Both the position numbers and the translations under genes were made by a program. From positions 20,584-61,625 of the forward strand of contig NZ_RYFI01000006.1 of assembly GCF_004103825.1 (NCBI RefSeq): a DNA stretch of 41,042 bases. Reading direction: 5' to 3'. This document shows positions 1-8,352 of the stretch, one piece after another. Every line of letters begins with the position of its first letter. Positions within the stretch are counted from its first letter, which is position 1. Under the pieces are notes generated by a model. The model searched no databases. It was not told the DNA's origin and worked only from the letters and a program-made list of their open reading frames with translations. Source of the DNA: Hansschlegelia zhihuaiae. GTDB taxonomy: Bacteria > Pseudomonadota > Alphaproteobacteria > Rhizobiales > Methylopilaceae.

Positions 1-1
1 C

Positions 2-538
2 GCCGCGATCGAATCCTGCGCCGAGAATTTTTCCGACGGCGTGGTCGCTCCTGCGCTCTGGTGCGTCCTGTTCGGGCTTCCGGGCCTCATGGCCTACAAG
101 GCGATCAACACCGCCGACAGCATGATCGGCCACAAGACCGAGCGGCACCGCGCCTTCGGCTGGGCGGCGGCTCGGCTCGACGACCTCGTCAACCTGCCGG
201 CCTCGCGGCTTTCGGGGGGGATCGTCGCGCTTGCGGCGCTCTTGACCGGCCGGAAGGCGAGGGCGGCGCTGCACGCCATGCGCCGCGACGCCCATCGCCA
301 CGCCTCGCCCAACGCCGGCTGGCCCGAGGCCGCCTTCGGGGGAGCGCTCGGCGTCGCGCTGGGCGGCCCGCGGGTCTATTCGGGCGTCACGCTCGACGAC
401 CCCTGGATGAACGAGGGCGGCCGCCAGGACGCGACGCCGGACGACATCTCGCAGGCGCTGAGGCTGCTGGTCGCGGCCTGCGCGGTGCACGCCGCGCTGG
501 TCGCGGGCGTGCTTGCTGTCGCCTACTCGTTCGCCTGA
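2..538 (+). CDS. cbiB: Adenosylcobinamide-phosphate synthase CbiB/CobD (5' partial)
   Basis: The C-terminal part of the membrane protein that attaches the aminopropanol arm to adenosylcobyric acid, giving adenosylcobinamide (phosphate), late in cobalamin synthesis. The frame is open from base 2 and the start lies outside the window. Family signatures are visible: AIESCAENFSDGVVAP at the visible N-terminus, NTADSMIGHK, a FGWAAARLDDLVN block, then PNAGWPEAAFGGALGVALGG. Hydrophobic stretches near the start and at the C-terminus fit membrane insertion. The gene runs convergently to cobQ and the two stop codons touch (TGA at 536-538; cobQ stop at 539-541), so there is no intergenic space. A GTG at 41 could be miscalled as the start, but homology clearly continues upstream of it. 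Confidence 0.95.
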   Translation, partial: AAIESCAENFSDGVVAPALWCVLFGLPGLMAYKAINTADSMIGHKTERHRAFGWAAARLDDLVNLPASRLSGGIVALAALLTGRKARAALHAMRRDAHRHASPNAGWPEAAFGGALGVALGGPRVYSGVTLDDPWMNEGGRQDATPDDISQALRLLVAACAVHAALVAGVLAVAYSFA

Positions 539-2020
539 TCAGGCGCTGCGGGAGCGCGCGATCCGGATGATCTGGGCGACGTCGAGATGGGCCTCGAGAT
601 GGTCGGCCAGCGCGTCGAGCGTCGCCTCGACCGTCGCCTCATAGGCCAGCGACGATCCGGCGACGCCGAGCGTTGAGAGGAACGCGCGGCGAAACCCGTC
701 GGCTGCGAAGACGCCGTGGAGATAGGCGCCCGACACAAGGCCGTCCGCCGACGCCGCGCCCTCGGCTCGGCCCTCGACCTCGAAGGGCGCGCGGCCGCAG
801 TCCGGCCCGACGGTGCGGCCCATATGGATCTCGTAGCCCGCGACCGCCTGGCCGCTGGCGACGTCGCGGCCCGAAACGCGGGCGAGCCGCTTCTCGCCGT
901 CCAGCGTGGTGTCGACGTCGAGCAACCCGAGGCCCGCCACGGTTTGGGGGAGACCCTCGACGCCGTCGGGATCGGCGATCGAGCGGCCGAGCATCTGATA
1001 GCCGCCGCAGAGTCCCAGCACCCGCCCGCCGCGGCGGACATGGGCGTGGATGTCGTGATCCCAGCCATGCTCCCTGAGCGCCGCGAGATCGGCGATCGTC
1101 GCCTTGGAGCCGGGCAGCAGCACGAGATCGGCGTCGACGGGCAGCGGCGCGCCGGGCGTAAGGAGCTCCAGCGACACGTCGGGCTCGAGCCGGAGCGGAT
1201 CGAGATCGTCGAAATTCGCGATGCGGGGCAAGGCGGGGACGACGACGCGGACGCCCGAATTCGGCGTGGCCTGTCGCGAGAAGAGATCGACCGAATCCTC
1301 GGCCGGAAGTTTGCCGGCTTCCGGAAACCAGGGCGTGACGCCGAGCGACGGCCATCCGGTCCGCTCCGAGATTGTCGCCAAGCCGGCCGAGAACAGGCCG
1401 GGGTCGCCGCGAAACCGGTTGATGAGAAAGCCTCGGATCAGAGCGAGATCGCTCGGCGGAAGCAGCGCGTGAACTCCGACGAGCGTGGCGATCACGCCGC
1501 CGCGGTCGATGTCGCCGATAAGCGCGACAGGAACCTTAGCCGCCTCTGCAAATCCCATGTTCGCGATGTCGTTCTCGCGAAGATTGACCTCGGCCGCCGA
1601 ACCCGCGCCCTCGACGAGCACGATGTCGGCGTCCTTCGCCAGCGCCTCGAAGCTTTCGAGCACCGGCGCCATCAGGCTCCGCTTCAGCGCGCTGTAGGCG
1701 CTGCCCTTGTAGGAGCCGATCCGGCGGCCGCGGAGCACGACCTGGCTTCCGGTCTCGCTCTCGGGTTTCAGCAGCACGGGGTTCATGTCGATGATCGGCT
1801 CGCGCCCGGCCGCGCGAGCCTGCAGCGCCTGCGCCCGGCCGATCTCGCCGCCGTCTGCGGTGACCGCCGCGTTGTTCGACATGTTCTGCGGCTTGAACGG
1901 CCCGACTGACACCCCCCGCCGCGCGAACAGCCGGCAGAGCCCCGCCACGATCAGCGACTTGCCGACATTGGAGCCGGTGCCCTGGAACATGATGGCGGGG
2001 GTGGGGCGCGGTTTCTTCAT
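539..2020 (-). CDS. cobQ: Cobyric acid synthase CobQ
   Basis: Glutamine-dependent amidotransferase that amidates four side chains of adenosylcobyrinic acid a,c-diamide to give cobyric acid. The protein has 493 aa, the usual family length. The N-terminal synthetase domain starts with [12 protein letters not shown] (residues 11-22), followed by FKPQNMSNN and an [11 protein letters not shown] block near 138-147. The C-terminal class I glutamine amidotransferase domain carries the nucleophile Cys338 in [12 protein letters not shown] and a later GAYLHGVF histidine. The start at 2020 puts the P-loop-like motif at the usual distance. It is the last gene of the minus-strand cob operon, 37 bases after cobO. 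Confidence 0.97.
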   Translation of the reverse strand: MKKPRPTPAIMFQGTGSNVGKSLIVAGLCRLFARRGVSVGPFKPQNMSNNAAVTADGGEIGRAQALQARAAGREPIIDMNPVLLKPESETGSQVVLRGRRIGSYKGSAYSALKRSLMAPVLESFEALAKDADIVLVEGAGSAAEVNLRENDIANMGFAEAAKVPVALIGDIDRGGVIATLVGVHALLPPSDLALIRGFLINRFRGDPGLFSAGLATISERTGWPSLGVTPWFPEAGKLPAEDSVDLFSRQATPNSGVRVVVPALPRIANFDDLDPLRLEPDVSLELLTPGAPLPVDADLVLLPGSKATIADLAALREHGWDHDIHAHVRRGGRVLGLCGGYQMLGRSIADPDGVEGLPQTVAGLGLLDVDTTLDGEKRLARVSGRDVASGQAVAGYEIHMGRTVGPDCGRAPFEVEGRAEGAASADGLVSGAYLHGVFAADGFRRAFLSTLGVAGSSLAYEATVEATLDALADHLEAHLDVAQIIRIARSRSA

Positions 2021-2057
2021 CCAGCGGCGCCGCCGCCATGAGCGTGGAGCCGTCCCG

Positions 2058-2660
2058 TCAAAACTCGATTCCCGCCTGCGCCTTCACGCCGTCGCGGAAC
2101 GGGTGCTTCACCTGCGTCATCTCGGTGACGAGGTCGGCGATCTCGATCAGTTCGTCCTTGGCGTTGCGGCCCGTCACCACGACATGGCAGTCGGCCGGCC
2201 GGCTCTTCAGGACTTCAACAACCTCGCCGAGGTCGAGATAGTCGTAGCGCAGCACGATGTTGAGCTCGTCGAGGATGACGAGCTTCACCTCCGGGTCGGC
2301 GATGAACCTCTTCGACATCTCCCACGCCTCGCGCGCCGCCCGCACGTCCCGCTCGCGGTCCTGCGTCTCCCAGGTGAAGCCCTCGCCCATGGCGTGGACC
2401 TCGACCTGGTCGGGGAACTTGCGCAGCAGGTCACGCTCGCCCGATTCCCACGGCCCCTTGATGAACTGCACGACCCCGACATTCATGCCGTGGGCGATCG
2501 CGCGCATCGCCATGCCGAAGGCGGCGGTCGACTTGCCTTTGCCCTTGCCGGTGTGGACGATGAGCAGGCCCTTCTCGACCTGGCGCGCAGCCACGATCTT
2601 GTCCTGATGCGCCTTGCGCGCCTTCATCTTCTCCGCATGGCGGGCGGCGTCTTCGGTCAT
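2058..2660 (-). CDS. cobO: Cob(I)yrinic acid a,c-diamide adenosyltransferase CobO
   Basis: ATP:corrinoid adenosyltransferase of the CobO/BtuR/CobA family, which adds the 5'-deoxyadenosyl ligand to reduced cobalt in the corrin ring. The 200-aa length is normal. The nucleotide-binding loop [10 protein letters not shown] lies at residues 36-45, followed by [14 protein letters not shown], the [15 protein letters not shown] block and [12 protein letters not shown], all characteristic of the family. The N-terminus is Lys/Arg-rich. Its ATG overlaps the cobN stop by 4 bases (ATGA), which indicates translational coupling. It acts after cobalt chelation by CobN, which precedes it in the operon. Confidence 0.97.
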   Translation of the reverse strand: MTEDAARHAEKMKARKAHQDKIVAARQVEKGLLIVHTGKGKGKSTAAFGMAMRAIAHGMNVGVVQFIKGPWESGERDLLRKFPDQVEVHAMGEGFTWETQDRERDVRAAREAWEMSKRFIADPEVKLVILDELNIVLRYDYLDLGEVVEVLKSRPADCHVVVTGRNAKDELIEIADLVTEMTQVKHPFRDGVKAQAGIEF

Positions 2661-5600
2661 TGCACGGTCTCCGTCGCGAGCGCGGCGAGGTCGTCATGCG
2701 CGCTGTTGCGCTTCGGCCTCCAGAGGCCGCGCCGCTCGGCCTCGAGGAAGGCGCGCGCCATCTCGGCGAGCGCTGCGGGATTTGCGGCGGCGACGAAGCC
2801 GCGCGTGTCGCGGTCCATCAGATAGGCGTCGTAGAGCGCGTCGAACTGGTGCGATCCGACGGCGTCGGTGGTCGCGGCGAAGCCCATCAGATTCCGCACC
2901 GTCGCGAGCATCTCGGCCGCGCCCTTATGGCCGTGGCCGCGCATCGCCGCGATCCATTTCGGGTTCGCGGCGCGGGCGCGGACCACGACCGCGATCTCTT
3001 CGGCAAGCGTGCGGACAGATGGCGTCTCGGTCCGCGACGTGTCGAGATGGTAGATCGCAGGCGCGGCGCCAGTGAGAGCCTCTACGGCCGCCGACAGTCC
3101 GCCTGCGAATTCGTGCACGTCGTCGGAATCGAGCAGGTCGAACTCGCGGGCGTCCTGCGTCTGCACCACGGCGTCGACGCCGTCCGCCATCGCTTCCAAC
3201 GCCTCGCGGGCCGGCGCGCCTTCGGTCCCTTGCGCATAGGCGAAGCCGCTCGCGGCGAGATAGGCCTCGGCGAGGTCTTTGCGGGTCTCCCACGCCCCTT
3301 CATTGAGCAGCGGCGCGAGCCCCGTCCCATAGGCGCCGGGCCGCGCGCCGAAGATCGCGTGCGAGGCGCGGCCTCCGTCGCGCTCCTCCCGCATCCGCGC
3401 GGCGATCGGGTTCGAGTCGGCGTCTTCGTCGAGCGCGCCGACGAGCCTGACCGCCTCGTCGATCAGGTCGATCTGGAACGGGAAGGCGTCGCGGAAGAAG
3501 CCCGAGATGCGGAACAGCACGTCCACGCGGGGGCGCCTGAGCTCGGAAAGCGGCAGGACCTCCAGTCCCACGACCCGCGAAGATCCCGCCTCCCATTGCG
3601 GCGCGACGCCGACGAGCGCCAGCGCCTGCGCGACGTCGTCGCCGCCGGTGCGCATGTTGGCCGTGCCCCAGGCGGAGATCGCGAGCCGCCTCGGCCATTC
3701 GCCATTGTCCTGGAAATGGCGGCGGCAGAGCAGGTCGGCCGCGGCGCAGCCGAGCCGCCAGGCGGCTTCCGTGGGCGCGGAACGCGGGTCGAGCGCGAAG
3801 AAGTTGCGGCCCGTCGGCAGCGCGTCGAGCCGCCCCCGCGTCGGCGCGCCAGAGGGACCGGGGGGCACGAAGCGCCCGTCGAGCGCGCGCAGCAGGCCGT
3901 CGATTTCGGCGGCGCCGGAGGCGTCGACGCGCGGCGCGATGACGGTCGCGATTTCGCGGAGGACGGCGGCGCCAGCGGGGAGGGCTAGGCCGCGTCCATC
4001 GTCATGCCCGGGCTTGACCCGACCAACCATCGGCCTGGACCGATCCTTTTCTGCGCTTGGGATGGATCCCCGGGTCAAGCCCGGGGATGACGGTGAAGAG
4101 GGCGCCGCCTCTTCCACTAACCGCAACGCCAGCGCCTCGAGCCGCTCCACCGTGTCGCCCGCGATCCGCCAGAGCTCGTCCGAAACCTCGGCGAGCGCCT
4201 CCGGCCGCGGACCCTCCCAGCGCGCCGAGAACTCAGCGGCGAGGGGGTCGAAGCCGTCGAGCCCCAGATCAGCCGCCAGCGCGCGGAGCAGCGATGCGTC
4301 CCCGGGACTCGGCCCGCGAGGCGAGCGGGCGAGCGCGACCAGCAGCTCGGCGCGCTTGCGGCCCTCCGGCGAGCGGCCGAAGACATGCAGGCCGTTCCGG
4401 ACCTGCAGCTCCTTCACCTCGCACAGAAACGCGTCGAGCTTGGTCAGCGCGTCGTCCGGGTCGTCGGCGATGGAGAAACCGCAGTCGCGGTCGAGGCCGA
4501 GATCGGCGGCGCGGGCGAGGATCTCCTTGGCCAGCGCTTTCGCGCGGCGCGGGTCGAGCCCCTCGGCCTCGGCGTATTCGTCGACCAGCGTCTCGATCTC
4601 GCGCAGCGCCGCGGCTCCCTCGGCCCGCGCGAGCGGCGGCGTCAGGTGATCGACGATGACGGCGGCGCTCCGGCGCTTTGCGGAGGTGCCTTCGCCGGGG
4701 TCGTTGACGATGAAGGGATAGACATGGGGCAGGGGGCCGAGCGCGATCTCGGGGAAGCATTCTAGGGACAACGCCAGCGCCTTGCCGGGCAGCCATTCGA
4801 GATTGCCGTGCTTGCCGACATGGACGATCGCATGCGCCCCGAAACTTTCCCGGAGCCAGCAGTAGAAGGCGAGGTGGCCATGCGGCGGCGGCAGGTCTGG
4901 ATCGTGATGCGCGGCCTTCGGATCGAGGTCGAAGCCGCGGGAGGGCTGCACGCCGAGGACGAGGTTTCCGTAACGGCGGAGCGCGAGGCGGAAGGCCTGC
5001 GCATCGCGGTCGAAGGTCGGGTCGTCCTCAGGCCCGCCCCAGCGGGCGGCGATCTTTTCGCGGGTCCGGGCGGGGAGGGCGGAGAGAAAGCGCCAATAAG
5101 CGGCGAGCGAGAGCTCCGCGCTCGTGTCCCGGCCGCAGCGAAGCGGAGAGCCGGGACCCATCTGCTCGGCCGCTTCCATGTCGGACGGGACGGCGTCATG
5201 CATCTCCGTCGAGCGCGGCGCGTATAGGTCCCGGCTCTGCGCGGCTGCGCCGCTTCGGTCGGGACATGGTGTTGAGCCTTCCAGCGCTGCCGTCATCGCA
5301 GCCACGACCTCGGCGCCGGTCCGGGGGGCGCCGTCGGCCGCGTAGCCCGCATGCTTCAGCGCATCGAGCATCACGGCTGTGCTTTCCGGCGTGTCGAGGC
5401 CGACGCCGTTGGCGAGTCGCGCAGCGCCGGTCGGGTAGTTGGCGAGGATCAGCGCGACGCGGCGCTCCGGCCGAGCCGTTCGGCGCAGCCGCGCCCAGTT
5501 GGCCGCGAGGTCGGCCGCGAAGGCGATCCGGTCCGGGACCGGCTCGAGCGCGACGATCTCGGTCTCGGTCGCCGGATCGAACCGGCCGGCGGACTTGAAC

Positions 5601-6598
5601 GCCACGGCGCGCGACAGCACCCGCCCATCGATCTCGGGCAGAGCCACCGCCATCGCGAGGTCTCGCGCGCCGAGGCCGCGCGGCGAACCTTCCCAGGTCG
5701 CGCGGTCGGAACCCGCGAAGACGAGCTGGAGGACGGGCGCGTCGGCCGAATCGAGCGGCGAGCCCTCCCAGGTGGCGCCGGGCTTCGAAACCGCGAAGGC
5801 GGTCGAATTCAGCACAACGTCCGGCCGAACGGCGGCGAAGGTCTCGCAGACGAAGGCGGCGGCCGCCGGGTCCTTCAGCGAGGTCACATAGATCGGAAGC
5901 GCGCCGAGCCCTCGTGCGGAAAGCGCGTCGACCATCGCCTCGACGGGCGCGACGTCGCCGGCCTGATATTGCGCCCGGTAGAACACGACCGGCGCGACCG
6001 GCGCGCTTTCCGGCCAGCATTCGCGGATGGCGTCGAGCGTCGGCGCCGCCATGCCCGGCCAGAACAGGCCGGCGGGCGGGGTCGGCGCCGGATCGAGCGC
6101 CGGCGCGCCGCCGTCGAGCCAGGCGCGGCAGGCGCGCAGCGCGGCGGCCAGATTCTCTGGACCGCCTTCGACCAGCATCCGCCACAGCGCCTCGGCCTCG
6201 GCGGCCGGCACGGTGGAGCGGGCGATCAGGTCCGGGTCGGCGTTGCCGCAGCCCGGCATCACGGCGAGCTTCACGCCATGCCGGCGAGCGATCCGCGCGC
6301 TCTCCTCGACGCCGTAGGGCCAGTAGGAGGCGCCGCCGAGCAGACGGAGCACCAGCAGGCGCGAGCGCGCCACGGTCTTCTCCAGGAAGAGGTCGACCGA
6401 CATGTTGTGGCGGAGCTTCTGGAGGCTGGCGAGCCGGAGCGAAGGCGCGGCGGCCCCGAGCGCCGCATGGGCGCGTGCGAGGCCTGCGATCTCCGTGTCG
6501 GCCGCGGAGACGATCACGATCTCGGCCGGCGACAGGTCGAGATCGACCGCCTCCGTCCCGTCGCCGATCGGCTGCCCTTGCGCCTTCAGGAGATGCAT
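2657..6598 (-). CDS. cobN: Cobaltochelatase subunit CobN (with two repeat-derived insertions)
   Basis: Large subunit of the aerobic ATP-dependent cobaltochelatase (CobN with CobS and CobT), which inserts cobalt into hydrogenobyrinic acid a,c-diamide. The 1313-aa protein has the CobN/Mg-chelatase H-type fold; recognisable blocks include GVQPSRGFDLDPKAAHHDPD, VHVGKHGNLEWLPGKA and LPTGRNFFALDPR. Two segments look foreign but stay in frame. Residues about 444-491 correspond to the palindromic repeat at 5124-5267, and about 836-866 to the repeat at 4001-4091. Both fall in linker-like regions, outside the recognised motifs. No stop or frameshift is seen, so the gene is probably functional. CobS and CobT are not in the window. 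The start overlaps the end of cobW by 13 bases. Confidence 0.95.
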   Translation of the reverse strand: MHLLKAQGQPIGDGTEAVDLDLSPAEIVIVSAADTEIAGLARAHAALGAAAPSLRLASLQKLRHNMSVDLFLEKTVARSRLLVLRLLGGASYWPYGVEESARIARRHGVKLAVMPGCGNADPDLIARSTVPAAEAEALWRMLVEGGPENLAAALRACRAWLDGGAPALDPAPTPPAGLFWPGMAAPTLDAIRECWPESAPVAPVVFYRAQYQAGDVAPVEAMVDALSARGLGALPIYVTSLKDPAAAAFVCETFAAVRPDVVLNSTAFAVSKPGATWEGSPLDSADAPVLQLVFAGSDRATWEGSPRGLGARDLAMAVALPEIDGRVLSRAVAFKSAGRFDPATETEIVALEPVPDRIAFAADLAANWARLRRTARPERRVALILANYPTGAARLANGVGLDTPESTAVMLDALKHAGYAADGAPRTGAEVVAAMTAALEGSTPCPDRSGAAAQSRDLYAPRSTEMHDAVPSDMEAAEQMGPGSPLRCGRDTSAELSLAAYWRFLSALPARTREKIAARWGGPEDDPTFDRDAQAFRLALRRYGNLVLGVQPSRGFDLDPKAAHHDPDLPPPHGHLAFYCWLRESFGAHAIVHVGKHGNLEWLPGKALALSLECFPEIALGPLPHVYPFIVNDPGEGTSAKRRSAAVIVDHLTPPLARAEGAAALREIETLVDEYAEAEGLDPRRAKALAKEILARAADLGLDRDCGFSIADDPDDALTKLDAFLCEVKELQVRNGLHVFGRSPEGRKRAELLVALARSPRGPSPGDASLLRALAADLGLDGFDPLAAEFSARWEGPRPEALAEVSDELWRIAGDTVERLEALALRLVEEAAPSSPSSPGLTRGSIPSAEKDRSRPMVGRVKPGHDDGRGLALPAGAAVLREIATVIAPRVDASGAAEIDGLLRALDGRFVPPGPSGAPTRGRLDALPTGRNFFALDPRSAPTEAAWRLGCAAADLLCRRHFQDNGEWPRRLAISAWGTANMRTGGDDVAQALALVGVAPQWEAGSSRVVGLEVLPLSELRRPRVDVLFRISGFFRDAFPFQIDLIDEAVRLVGALDEDADSNPIAARMREERDGGRASHAIFGARPGAYGTGLAPLLNEGAWETRKDLAEAYLAASGFAYAQGTEGAPAREALEAMADGVDAVVQTQDAREFDLLDSDDVHEFAGGLSAAVEALTGAAPAIYHLDTSRTETPSVRTLAEEIAVVVRARAANPKWIAAMRGHGHKGAAEMLATVRNLMGFAATTDAVGSHQFDALYDAYLMDRDTRGFVAAANPAALAEMARAFLEAERRGLWRPKRNSAHDDLAALATETVQ
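4001..4091. repeat. Palindromic repeat (family II) inside cobN
   Basis: Two 31-base arms, 4001-4031 and 4061-4091, form an imperfect inverted repeat around a 29-base centre. The outer ends read GTCAT...ATGAC and the arms contain GGGCTTGACCCG. The same arm type recurs at 14697-14772. It is translated within CobN without a stop, giving residues about 836-866 (a PGLTRGSIPS-like peptide and its mirror VKPGHDD). Confidence 0.85.
5124..5267. repeat. Palindromic repeat (family I) inside cobN
   Basis: The left arm (about 5124-5161) begins GTGTCCCGGCC and ends GCCGGGACCC. The right arm (about 5227-5267) begins GGTCCCGGC and ends GGGACATG. The arms are imperfect inverted copies and share the TGTCCCGG...CCGGGACCC core with the repeats at 6624-6742 and 29512-29632. 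The element is about 144 bases (48 codons) and is read in frame in CobN at residues about 444-491. Confidence 0.8.
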
Positions 6599-7803
6599 CG
6601 GTCTCCGCTCAACTCCGCCCTCGATGTCCCGGCCTTGAGCCGGGACCCATCACCGCCGCCTGCGCCGGACGATCGGCGCCTGATCGCGACGCCCGCTTCG
6701 GAACCGTCGAGCCCAATGGGTCCCGGCTCAAGGCCGGGACATGGGCGCGGCGGCTCTCGCGGGCATCCCCGCAGCGCCGCCGCTATGCCGGCGCGGTCGA
6801 GGCCGGTCTCGCCGATCACCACCAAGCGCCCGGAGCGCGTCTCGCCCTCCCTCCACGGACGGTCGAAATAGCTCTCCACCCGCTGGCCGACCGCCTGAAC
6901 GACCAACCGCGCGGACTTGCTCTTCACCGGCGCGAAGCCCTTCAGCCGCAGCACATCGAACGTCGCGAGCGCACTCCGCACGCGCTCGGCCAGCGCCTCG
7001 GCGTCCTCGGCCTCGCCGATTTCGACCACGAAACTCTCGAACTCGTCATGGTCGTGGTCGTCATGGCCTTCGAGCTCGTGATGCGAGGGCCGCGCGTCGA
7101 TCTTGTCCTCGGCTCCGGAGGCGAGGCCGAGCAACACCTCGGCCGGCAGCGCGCCATTGGCGGCCGACACCACCCGGACGCCCTCGCTCGCATGTTCGAG
7201 CACGCCGGTTCGCACGGCCTCGGCTTCCGCCTCGGACAGCAGGTCGGACTTGTGCACCACCAGAAGGTCGGCGGACCGCACCTGGTCTTCGAACAGTTCC
7301 TCGATCGGATCATCATGGTCGAGGTTCGGATCCGCCGCGCGCTGGGCCGCGACCGCCGCCTCGTCATGGGCGAAGCGGCCGTCGCGGACCGCCGGTCCGT
7401 CGATCACGGTGACGACGCCGTCGACGGTCACGCGGGTCGTGATCTCCGGCCAGCGGAACGCCTTGACCAGCGGCTGCGGCAGGGCGAGGCCGGATGTCTC
7501 GATGACGATGTGGTCGACGGCCTCGGGCCGCGAAAGAATCTTCTCCATCGCGGGGATGAAGTCGTCCGCCACGGTGCAGCAGATGCAGCCATTGGCGAGT
7601 TCGACGATGTCGTCCTCCTGACAGGCCTCGCTCGCGCAGGCCTTCAGCACCTCGCCGTCGATGCCGACGTCGCCGAACTCGTTGACGATCAGCGCGATCC
7701 TCCGGCCGCCGGCGTTCTGCAGGAGGTGGCGGATGATCGTGGTCTTGCCGGCGCCGAGGAAGCCGGTCACGACGGTCGCGGGGATCTTGTGGGGGACGGT
7801 CAT
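6586..7803 (-). CDS. cobW: CobW GTPase, cobalamin-associated metallochaperone, with repeat-derived C-terminal tail
   Basis: COG0523 family GTPase tied to cobalt delivery for cobalamin synthesis. The protein has 405 aa: Walker A GFLGAGKTT at residues 14-22, the GCICC metal-binding motif at 72-76, an IETSGLALP block at 101-109, HKSD at 184-187 in the NKxD position, and a His/Asp-rich loop at about 241-253 (HHELEGHDDHDHD). The recognisable C-terminal domain ends near residue 346 (GLDRAGIAAALRG). The last 59 residues are encoded by the palindromic repeat at 6624-6742 plus flanks and are not typical CobW sequence. The ATG overlaps the cobU stop by 4 bases, and the 3' end overlaps the cobN start by 13 bases, probably a result of repeat insertion at the old gene border. 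Confidence 0.94.
   Translation of the reverse strand: MTVPHKIPATVVTGFLGAGKTTIIRHLLQNAGGRRIALIVNEFGDVGIDGEVLKACASEACQEDDIVELANGCICCTVADDFIPAMEKILSRPEAVDHIVIETSGLALPQPLVKAFRWPEITTRVTVDGVVTVIDGPAVRDGRFAHDEAAVAAQRAADPNLDHDDPIEELFEDQVRSADLLVVHKSDLLSEAEAEAVRTGVLEHASEGVRVVSAANGALPAEVLLGLASGAEDKIDARPSHHELEGHDDHDHDEFESFVVEIGEAEDAEALAERVRSALATFDVLRLKGFAPVKSKSARLVVQAVGQRVESYFDRPWREGETRSGRLVVIGETGLDRAGIAAALRGCPREPPRPCPGLEPGPIGLDGSEAGVAIRRRSSGAGGGDGSRLKAGTSRAELSGDRCIS
6624..6742. repeat. Palindromic repeat (family I) forming the cobW 3' end
   Basis: Perfect 27-base inverted arms at 6624-6650 and 6716-6742 (ATGTCCCGGCC...GGGACCCAT), separated by 65 bases. The arms are identical, so this is the best preserved copy in the window. 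It lies in the last 60 codons of cobW, immediately before cobN. Confidence 0.92.
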
Positions 7804-8348
7804 TCGTTCGGCGCCTTCGGGAGCTTGAGGTCGAGCGGAAGGCCAGCCGCGACCAGCGTCACGCGCGTCGAAAGCGCAGCGACCCGCTGGTTGAGGCGGC
7901 CCTGATGGTCGCGGAAAGCGCGCGCGAGCGCGTTGTCGGGCACGATGCCGTAGCCCACTTCGTTCGACACCGCGATCACGGGTCCGGAGACCCGTGAGAG
8001 CGCCACAAGCAGGGCCTCGATCTCGGCGTCGATATCCGCGCCGGCCAGCATCACGTTCGTCAGCCAGAGCGTCAGGCAGTCGACCAGCACAAGCCTGTCA
8101 GGCTCGGTCTCGGCGTCGAGCGCGCCCGCGAGGTCGAGCAGCACGTCGACGGTTCGCCAGCGGTCGTCGCGGCGGGCGCGATGATGGGCGATGCGCTCGC
8201 GCATCTCGTCGTCATGCGCGCTCGCGGTCGCGACATAGACGAGGCTAAGGCCCGAAGCCGCGGCGAGCTGCTCGGCGAAGCGGCTCTTGCCGGAGCGCGC
8301 GCCGCCGAGGACGAGGGTCACGGCCCCGCGCGCGGTGGGCGCGGGCAT
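7800..8348 (-). CDS. cobU: Bifunctional adenosylcobinamide kinase / guanylyltransferase CobU (CobP)
   Basis: Phosphorylates adenosylcobinamide and transfers GMP to it, giving adenosylcobinamide-GDP for nucleotide loop assembly. I place the start at 8348 (MPAPTARGAVTLVLGG...), giving 182 aa, the usual length. A longer frame back to 8450 would run into cbtA and add sequence unlike the family. The P-loop GGARSGKS is at residues 15-22, followed by YVATASAHDDEM, the HHRARRD segment with the expected guanylyl-acceptor histidine region, VDCLTLWLTN and AVSNEVGYGIVP. The gene begins 4 bases after the cbtA stop and its stop overlaps the cobW ATG. Confidence 0.95.
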   Translation of the reverse strand: MPAPTARGAVTLVLGGARSGKSRFAEQLAAASGLSLVYVATASAHDDEMRERIAHHRARRDDRWRTVDVLLDLAGALDAETEPDRLVLVDCLTLWLTNVMLAGADIDAEIEALLVALSRVSGPVIAVSNEVGYGIVPDNALARAFRDHQGRLNQRVAALSTRVTLVAAGLPLDLKLPKAPNE

Positions 8349-8352
8349 CCCG

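Noticed and set aside
716-1909. 397-codon frame on + opposite cobQ
   Set aside because: Antisense shadow of a clear CobQ gene.
5351-7905. Long + strand frames (506 and 663 codons) opposite cobN and cobW
   Set aside because: They cross the cobN/cobW junction and the palindromic repeat and have Arg/Pro-rich shadow composition.
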